Origin: Deltaproteobacteria bacterium
Lineage (GTDB): Bacteria; Desulfobacterota; Binatia; UTPRO1
Direction: 5' to 3'
DNA: 37,763 nt
NCBI GenBank assembly: GCA_029262315.1
Contig: JAJCZP010000152.1
Location: 1 to 37,763 of the forward strand
Shown here: piece by piece, positions 24,261 to 29,715 of the stretch
Layout of the letters: every line of letters starts with the position of its first letter
How positions within the stretch are numbered: the stretch's first letter is position 1
The notes under the pieces: generated by a model
The model's database searches: none
Told to the model about the DNA's origin: nothing
What the model saw: only the letters and a program-made list of their open reading frames with translations
Made by a program: the position numbers and the translations under genes

Positions 24261-24276
24261 AACAACAATCATGCCA
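24261..24276 (-). promoter_or_regulatory. Weak sigma-54-like element, Cys-repeat gene
   Basis: The minus strand reads TGGCATGATTGTTGTT: two mismatches to TGGCACG-N4-TTGCW, one of them in the important -12 GC pair (GT here). The distance to the ATG (52 bases) matches the three better elements in this window, which is the main reason to list it. Confidence 0.3.
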
Positions 24277-24464
24277 GGTGGCGCGCGAGATCGCCGTGCG
24301 CGGTGTCCGCGCTGGAACGTGCGTTGTGGCGCGAATCTGCGTCGGCCGACGCGGCGGGGAGGTGCGCGACGGTCGTGGGGGTGATGCCGCAATCCTGCGC
24401 GATCGGCGGCAGGCGCGGCAGGCGCGCACGGCGCCCAGGTGGGGAGCTTAGTGCGTGTGGTTGG

Positions 24465-25421
24465 TCATCCGTATGCGCGTTCGACAGTGTGCATGCCATC
24501 GCGTGCGCGTTGACGTGTGGAGGATGACGGCGCGCGCATGCGGAGCGCGTGCGGCACAACCTCGATCTCGAGTTTCGTGGTCGGGCCATACTCCTCGCCG
24601 TCGATCTGCACTGCCAGCGGCTGAGCGAACGTGAGGTTGACGGCGCGGACACGCTGCATGGCGTCGGGAGAGATCGCCCGGGCGTGCGCGTACCCGACCC
24701 GTCGCCGCCACGCCATGACGAAGCGTACGATGTAGTCTCGGCGGGTGGCGAAGGTGTGGAGATCGAGGAGGCCGTCGTCGGAGCGGTCGGCGATATCGAA
24801 CATGAATTCGCCAGCGTAGAGGACCGTATTTGTAAAGAGCAGGTTGTAGAGGTCGCGCGCGCTCTCGGCTCCGTCGATCGTCATATGGGTGCGAGCGCCG
24901 TGTCTGGGCACTAGGGCGTTGATCGCACAGCTCCAGAGGTAGAGCGGATACCCTCCGAGGCGGCGACCGAGATGCCAGCGTTGGCGTAGGCGATTCCGGA
25001 GCGCGAGGATGTCGGCGTCCATCCCAACCGCCAGCGAGCTCACGAAGTAGCGCTCATTGGCGCGGCCGACGTCGAGCGATCGCGGGGCGCCCGTGTGCAC
25101 GGCCCCGATGGCGGTATCGATGGCCGTCGGTCCGCCGGTGCGGATGCTGGTCAGGCCGAGGGAGCGGGCGACGTTGTTTGCGGTACCGAGCGGCAGGATG
25201 CCGAGACGTGGCCGCTCCACACGTGAGTGGCGCATCAGCGCGGTCACGACATCATTCACGGTGCCGTCGCCGCCTGCGGCGACGACGACCTCAGGGTGAG
25301 TGTCCTCGATCCAACGTGCGATCCGCTCGATGTCCCGACCGTCTCCGCATGTTTCGAGATACCCGGCTTGAGCCAGTCGATCGTGAATGGTGCGCGCGGT
25401 CTCGGTCCAGACCGAACGCAC
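24465..25421 (-). CDS. Diacylglycerol kinase catalytic-domain protein (YegS/DgkB-like)
   Basis: A lipid kinase-like protein of 318 residues from GTG 25421, the first standard start codon in frame. The nucleotide loop VVAAGGDGTVNDVV and the following GILPLGTANNVARSLGL are classic for the DAGK catalytic domain. The C-terminal beta domain (VGMDADIL, DDGLLDLHTF, QIDGEEYGP) is complete. Such enzymes phosphorylate diacylglycerol, sphingosine or undecaprenol at the inner membrane face with ATP. The GTG start omits the first strand of the fold: VVNPSALAGPV is encoded just upstream, in frame, after a TAG. No ATG, GTG or TTG lies between the TAG and that strand. So the true start is probably a rare codon (ATC 25481 is possible), or the TAG is read through from the upstream membrane-anchored gene. 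Confidence 0.85.
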   Translation of the reverse strand: MRSVWTETARTIHDRLAQAGYLETCGDGRDIERIARWIEDTHPEVVVAAGGDGTVNDVVTALMRHSRVERPRLGILPLGTANNVARSLGLTSIRTGGPTAIDTAIGAVHTGAPRSLDVGRANERYFVSSLAVGMDADILALRNRLRQRWHLGRRLGGYPLYLWSCAINALVPRHGARTHMTIDGAESARDLYNLLFTNTVLYAGEFMFDIADRSDDGLLDLHTFATRRDYIVRFVMAWRRRVGYAHARAISPDAMQRVRAVNLTFAQPLAVQIDGEEYGPTTKLEIEVVPHALRMRAPSSSTRQRARDGMHTVERAYG

Positions 25422-25484
25422 CGGGCCAGCGAGTGCGCTCGGATTGACGACGAGAGCCGACGATATGACGTGGTCGCCGATGGC
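25422..25484 (-). other. In-frame N-terminal extension of the lipid kinase without a standard start
   Basis: These 21 codons between the TAG (25485-25487) and the GTG at 25421 read through GDHVISSALVVNPSALAGP, in frame with both the upstream gene and the kinase. ALVVNPSA is the expected first strand of DAGK domains, so the region is very likely translated. Candidate starts are ATC (25481) or ATA (25466). GGAG lies about ten bases before the ATC. Confidence 0.55.
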
Positions 25485-25955
25485 CTAGCCGCTCCGTCGG
25501 CGACGCAGGGCGCGTGCCAGGGCGAGCGCGGCGTAGAGCAAGCCGGCCGCGGCGATCTGCGCGCGATAGCGAAAGAGGAAATGCGCGGAGTAGACGACGC
25601 GGTCACCGGACTCGATCTTGGTGATGCAGGCCTGCCAGCGGTCGAGCCCTCCCGGGAACCCCACCCGCAGCGTGAGCGTCCATGGCGTGTCGGAGGAGGC
25701 GGCGCAGTCGATGACCGTGACACCCCAGGTCTGCTCGCGCGCGGTACACTCCGCGAACAGGTCGAACCCGAGCGCGGCCTCAACGCGGTCACGGAATGCC
25801 AGGGCGCTCTCGGAAAGGCCGCGGCTGCTCTGCCAGTAGCAAGTGCCACCGAGCGCCTGGGCGTCGTCGGCGAGGGTGGCGGACGCCCTCGGGGCCAGCG
25901 CGAGCCCCAGCAGTAGGCCCAGGCACGCGACAGCGGTGATGCGAGATCGACCCAT
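25485..25955 (-). CDS. Exported protein with C-terminal membrane anchor
   Basis: A 156-residue protein starting at ATG 25955, with AGGG eight bases upstream; an in-frame ATG at 26063 adds 36 residues that spoil the signal peptide. Residues 1-26 form a signal peptide (VACLGLLLGLALAPRASA). The middle contains four cysteines (GTCYW, FAECTA, VIDCAAS, WQACIT), probably two disulfides in the periplasm. The end is a hydrophobic helix AGLLYAALALARA followed by RRRRSG, giving an outside-to-inside anchor with the C-terminus in the cytoplasm. I do not recognise the family. The TAG stop is in the same frame as the downstream lipid kinase, with no frameshift and no intervening stop, so the two may be coupled or occasionally fused by readthrough. 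Confidence 0.7.
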   Translation of the reverse strand: MGRSRITAVACLGLLLGLALAPRASATLADDAQALGGTCYWQSSRGLSESALAFRDRVEAALGFDLFAECTAREQTWGVTVIDCAASSDTPWTLTLRVGFPGGLDRWQACITKIESGDRVVYSAHFLFRYRAQIAAAGLLYAALALARALRRRRSG

Positions 25956-26167
25956 GCGGTCGCCCTTCGTGCTGCAGTTGCCGGGCGGCGTCAAGCGGCT
26001 CGGGGCGACCGTAGTCCGGGCCTGTGGTTCGGTTGTGGCGCCCCGCGAGCGCAGCTGGCACACTACATGGCTTGCGCGGTATGGATGTGGGGGCTCGACA
26101 GCGATGGAGCCCTCGATGGGTGGGGATTGTGGCAGGCGCGCGGTCAGAGCGTGGAGCGGAGGGGATT

Positions 26168-27142
26168 ATGAGCAACCGAGGTGTGCTAGTCGGAGCGATG
26201 GTCGCGGTACTGCTGGGCGCGGCACCCGTGCTGGCGCAGGAGGTTCGACAGTTGTCGCCGGCCAGCGTGCTGGTCATGCCGTTCGACGCCACCATGAACA
26301 AGGCGAGCTTTCAGATCGTGAGTCGCATCGGCCCGTCCGTCGGTCAAGCTGCCCTTCAGACCCATTGGATCTACTACGCCGCCGACTGTCGGCATCTCGT
26401 GAACGTCACCGTGTGGCTCACCGAGAACGACACCATCGTCATGGACCCCCGTGCGGTGCGGGGGCAGACGCAGGCACTCAATCCGCCGGAGAACCACGCG
26501 GTCGGTTCGGTGACCGATTTGAGTGGTGAGCGCGGCGTGGTGACCGTCACCGCGCAGGTGCAAAATGGCGGCTCGTCGCAGCAGCTCATCGGTGGGTGGA
26601 ACATCGCGGATACGACGACCAGCGCGGCGTTCGGTGCCGATGCCATCGGGTTGGCGGAGGAGGGGGTCCTCCCGGATGCTGGGCTGTTGGCGAGTGGACT
26701 CTTCCTGCCGTCGTTCGATCCGTCGGTGCTCGGTGACTCGCAAGTCATCGCCATCGGTCTCGAGGCGGACGGCGATGGCATCGTCCCGATTTCGCGGCCG
26801 AGTGCTGAGCTCGACGGGGCGCACGTATGCTGCGACGTGAGCTTCATCGACAATCTGGAGGCGGGATTCTCGCTCCCGAGTTTTTGTTTCGACTGTGTGG
26901 GTTTTGCGACCATGGCGGGGGTTATCGATCCTGACGAGGTGCCGTTGATTCCGCCGTCGTCCGCGGTCACCAGTCCTGGATTCGTCGAGCTGCGCAATTG
27001 TCGCAGCGCCAACGTCGATGGATTCGCTGAACTGATCGGCCAGGGTGATTTTCAGCAATTCATCTTTGCGTTCCACGGACAGGCCATCGGCCCCTTTGGG
27101 GCTGCCATGAGCGGTACGTATACGAGCAGGTCGGTGAATTAG
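26168..27142 (+). CDS. Exported protein of unknown function
   Basis: A 324-residue protein with a signal peptide (about residues 1-23, ending PVLAQ). The start is supported by GGAGGGG just before the ATG. After LSPASVLVMPFD the mature part has WIYYAADCRHLVNVTVWLTENDTIVMD, a pattern I associate with uncharacterised exported proteins of deltaproteobacterial genomes. Three cysteine groups follow (HVCCDV, FCFDCV, NCRSAN). The sequence looks beta-rich with short hydrophobic strands. I see no catalytic motif. The neighbours are also exported proteins, each with its own spacing, so it is probably a separate transcript ending at the hairpin 27167-27183. Function unknown. Confidence 0.7.
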   Translation: MSNRGVLVGAMVAVLLGAAPVLAQEVRQLSPASVLVMPFDATMNKASFQIVSRIGPSVGQAALQTHWIYYAADCRHLVNVTVWLTENDTIVMDPRAVRGQTQALNPPENHAVGSVTDLSGERGVVTVTAQVQNGGSSQQLIGGWNIADTTTSAAFGADAIGLAEEGVLPDAGLLASGLFLPSFDPSVLGDSQVIAIGLEADGDGIVPISRPSAELDGAHVCCDVSFIDNLEAGFSLPSFCFDCVGFATMAGVIDPDEVPLIPPSSAVTSPGFVELRNCRSANVDGFAELIGQGDFQQFIFAFHGQAIGPFGAAMSGTYTSRSVN

Positions 27143-27166
27143 TAGCGGAGCCCGTGCGATCTCGCG

Positions 27167-27183
27167 GCGTGAGTGTCTCACGC
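27167..27183 (+). terminator. Hairpin after the unknown exported gene
   Basis: GCGTGAG (27167-27173) and CTCACGC (27177-27183) form a perfect 7-base stem with a TGT loop, 24 bases after the stop. Only a loose T-containing stretch (TTGTTCTCC) follows. Confidence 0.4.
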
Positions 27184-27274
27184 GCGCGGTTGTTCTCCTG
27201 GTTGCCGCTTTCTACCTTGACTGGCACGGCGGCCCGGGCGTACTGCCGTCTCTATAGAGAGAGGGAGGCCGTCC

Positions 27275-28792
27275 ATGGAGAACCAGTCCCGGGGGTACCT
27301 GTGCCGTATCGCTGTCGCCGCCGTCGCGACCGTCGTGGTTGGTGGCGCCGCACCTGTCGGCGGAACGATCATCAATTTTAGCGCGGCCATCGACGGGGCC
27401 CAGGAACTGCCCGGGTGTGGATCCTCTGGGGTCGGGACCCCATCCGCCGAGACCGGTACTGGGACGTTCGTCATGGACACATGTGCCAACACCCTCAGTA
27501 TCGACGTTTCGTTCACCGGCCTCGAGGTTCCACCCGAGTCCGCGGCCCACATCCACGGCTTCACTCCCGCCGGTGCCAATGCGGGTATTGTCTTCGGGCT
27601 CCCGGGCGGGAATCCCAAGGCCACCGTCTGGAACTTCTTCGAGGCGCAGGAGGCCAGCATCATCGCCGGTCTCGCCTATGTAAACATTCATGGTCAGCCG
27701 CCCTGCGGCGCCGGGGAAATCCGTGGGCAGATCCTGCAGGACCCCGGGCAGCCGACACCGGGGCCATGTCCAACATCGACGCCAACTCCGACGCCGACGC
27801 TCACCCCCACGGCCACGCAGACGCCCGATACCGATCACTACGTGCTGTACAAGGCCAAGGCGCCGAAGAAGTTGAGCGATCCACCACTGTTCAACCGGTT
27901 TCCAACGAAGGACTACAACCTGCTGCTGGATGACCTGACGCTCCCGAACACCGAGCCCGATGATCCCGAGAACTACCAGGTGAAGAAGGAGAAGAGTCTG
28001 CTCCTGCCGGCGATGAAGAACGATGAACCCGGTCCGGCCGACGCGACGCTTCACTACGTGCGCTATCAGATCAAAGAGGCGAAAGAGGGCGCTTTCGATC
28101 CGGGCGACGGCAACTACCCGAAGGCGGTCAAGCATCAGCCGCGCGTGTGGGGACTCCTGAACCAGTTCGGGACGGTGAACGTGCTCACCAAAAAAGTGGA
28201 GGCGATGCTGGTGCCGGCTTCGAAGGATGTGAACGCGCCGAGCCCGCCTGATCCCGGCGACCACACGCACTACATTTGCTACCAAGCGAAGGCGACGAAG
28301 GACAACACGGCCCAGACCCCGGCCGGCAAGTTCCGGAAGGACATCGAGGCCTATTTCGGGGATCAGTTTCTCGACGTGGACTGCGCGACCGATCGGAACG
28401 GCAGCCTGTCGTTTCCTGGGAGCGCGGTGACCGGCAAGTGTCTCCTCACGCTGAAGAAGGTGAAGTTCCTCTGCAACCCCATTGCGAAGGACGACGTGGG
28501 CGGTACGCCGCCACGGGTGACCGTGGCGCCCCCCGGGAGCACCTCGGTGGCGTCGACGAACGACAGCTTGCTCTGCTACCAGGCGAAGCTGTCGTCGAAG
28601 GTGGCGAGCGCGGGCGCCGCGGCTCTCGGCGGAGTGAGCGCGGGCGACGCCTTGAAGCAGTCGAAGCATGTCCAGCGCGCTCCGTATACGACACCCGGTA
28701 ACCAATTCCCGGTGCCGATCCAGCTGACCACCAAGAAGATCGAGTTCGCGTGCATTCCGACGTTCGTCACCTCCGTGATCGACGCGCCCTGA
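27275..28792 (+). CDS. Exported CHRD-domain protein with C-terminal HY-x2-Y-x-(A/I)-K-like repeats
   Basis: A 505-residue exported protein with an N-terminal hydrophobic signal (about residues 10-30) and GGAGG seven bases before the ATG. Residues about 33-150 are a CHRD domain: FSAAIDGAQELPG, an AHIHGFTPAGANAG segment, and YVNIHG before GEIRGQI. A Pro/Thr linker (PTPTPTLTPTATQTPD, about 170-185) leads to about 320 residues built of four related units of about 80 residues. Each begins with HYVLYKAK, HYVRYQIK, HYICYQAK or LLCYQAK and ends in a strand like TLKKVKFLCNPIAKDD. CHRD domains occur in secreted or surface proteins, and their bacterial function is unclear. The C-terminal repeat is not one I can name with confidence. 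A surface role is inferred from the signal and linker. Confidence 0.82.
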   Translation: MENQSRGYLCRIAVAAVATVVVGGAAPVGGTIINFSAAIDGAQELPGCGSSGVGTPSAETGTGTFVMDTCANTLSIDVSFTGLEVPPESAAHIHGFTPAGANAGIVFGLPGGNPKATVWNFFEAQEASIIAGLAYVNIHGQPPCGAGEIRGQILQDPGQPTPGPCPTSTPTPTPTLTPTATQTPDTDHYVLYKAKAPKKLSDPPLFNRFPTKDYNLLLDDLTLPNTEPDDPENYQVKKEKSLLLPAMKNDEPGPADATLHYVRYQIKEAKEGAFDPGDGNYPKAVKHQPRVWGLLNQFGTVNVLTKKVEAMLVPASKDVNAPSPPDPGDHTHYICYQAKATKDNTAQTPAGKFRKDIEAYFGDQFLDVDCATDRNGSLSFPGSAVTGKCLLTLKKVKFLCNPIAKDDVGGTPPRVTVAPPGSTSVASTNDSLLCYQAKLSSKVASAGAAALGGVSAGDALKQSKHVQRAPYTTPGNQFPVPIQLTTKKIEFACIPTFVTSVIDAP

Positions 28793-28796
28793 AGCG

Positions 28797-28836
28797 GCAC
28801 GGGCATGTGGCCTGCGGCGCGGAGCCGTCCCCGTGC
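28797..28836 (+). terminator. Possible hairpin after the CHRD gene
   Basis: GCACGGG (28797-28803) and CCCGTGC (28830-28836) pair across a 26-base G+C-rich loop that can fold further, beginning five bases after the stop. No T-run follows, and the next gene's -35 box starts at once. Confidence 0.3.
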
Positions 28837-28838
28837 GG

Positions 28839-28867
28839 TTGACAACCTGCCGGGTGGTCGCTCGAAT
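28839..28867 (+). promoter_or_regulatory. Sigma-70-like promoter close to the HAD gene start
   Basis: A perfect TTGACA (28839-28844), a 17-base spacer and TCGAAT (28862-28867, 4 of 6 to TATAAT) lie directly before the ATG at 28876. Transcription would begin within a base or two of the ATG, and no Shine-Dalgarno is present, which fits a leaderless mRNA. Confidence 0.4.
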
Positions 28868-28875
28868 GGCGTGTC

Positions 28876-29568
28876 ATGACACCGAAGCGCATCGTCTTTC
28901 TGATCGACGTCGACAACACGTTGCTCGACAACGATCGTGTGGTGGCCGATCTGATGCGGCATCTCGAACGCGAGGTTGGTCAAGAGGGCGAGCAGCGCTA
29001 CTGGGCGATCTTCGAGAGCCTGCGGACGGAACTCGGCTATGCGGACTATCTCGGGGCGCTGCAGCGGTATCGGGCCGAGTATCCGCGCGACCCGCGCTTG
29101 CTCACCGTGTCGTCGTTCCTCGTCAACTATCCGTTCGCGAACCGTCTGTTTCCGAACTCACTCGACGTCGTCGAGCAGTGTAAGGCGTGGGGGACTCCGG
29201 TCATTCTGAGTGATGGGGACGTCGTCTTCCAACCACGCAAGGTCGAGCGCTCGGGCCTTGGTGAGGCGGTCGATCGCAACGTCCTGATCTACGTCCACAA
29301 GGAGCAGGAACTCGAGGATGTCGAAGCGCGCTACCCGGCCGACCACTATGTCCTGATCGATGACAAGCTCCGTATCCTCACGGCCGTGAAGCGCGTCTGG
29401 GGGAGTCGAGTGACCACTGTCTTTCCGCAGCAGGGTCACTACGCGCATGATCGAGACGTTCTGAACGCCTTTCCGCCGGCCGATCTGGCGATCGAGCGCA
29501 TCGGACAGCTACTGTACTACGAGCTCGACGGCATCTTGTCCGCGGCCGGCGATGCCCCCATCGCGTAG
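28876..29568 (+). CDS. HAD-superfamily hydrolase
   Basis: A 230-residue cytoplasmic HAD protein. Motif I is FLIDVDNTLLD with Asp11 as nucleophile and Asp13 as acid/base. An alpha-helical cap follows (about 18-95). Motif II is VILSDGD, a Lys in FQPRKVE or YVHKEQE may serve as motif III, and motif IV is YVLIDDKLRIL. The length and cap fit small-molecule phosphatases or dehalogenase-like members; the substrate is unknown. There is no Shine-Dalgarno before the ATG, and a sigma-70-like promoter ends eight bases upstream, so translation may be leaderless. It is the one clearly cytoplasmic enzyme between several exported proteins and has no obvious operon partner. Confidence 0.88.
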   Translation: MTPKRIVFLIDVDNTLLDNDRVVADLMRHLEREVGQEGEQRYWAIFESLRTELGYADYLGALQRYRAEYPRDPRLLTVSSFLVNYPFANRLFPNSLDVVEQCKAWGTPVILSDGDVVFQPRKVERSGLGEAVDRNVLIYVHKEQELEDVEARYPADHYVLIDDKLRILTAVKRVWGSRVTTVFPQQGHYAHDRDVLNAFPPADLAIERIGQLLYYELDGILSAAGDAPIA

Positions 29569-29715
29569 TGGCGCGCCAGGGCGTCCTCGAGCTTGTACCG
29601 CCATACTAGCCTGTGCTAGACGCGAGTCGTGATGGTTGTCCTGTGGAGGCCAACCACGCCAGCGGGTGAGCCGTGCACCCGGAACGATTCGAGCGACGAC
29701 CCAGGAGGAGAATCT

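Noticed and set aside
24210-24392. Upstream extension of the Cys-repeat gene to ATG 24392
   Set aside because: The extra 61 codons are Arg-rich and precede a complete signal peptide that has its own ribosome site.
26056-26071. TGGCACACTACATGGC before the unknown exported gene
   Set aside because: The -12 half has GG instead of GC and three mismatches; the distance to the ATG also differs from the better elements.
27222-27237. TGGCACG 38 bases before the CHRD gene, a possible sigma-54 promoter
   Set aside because: The -24 half is perfect, but the -12 half reads CCCGG with no GC at the right distance.
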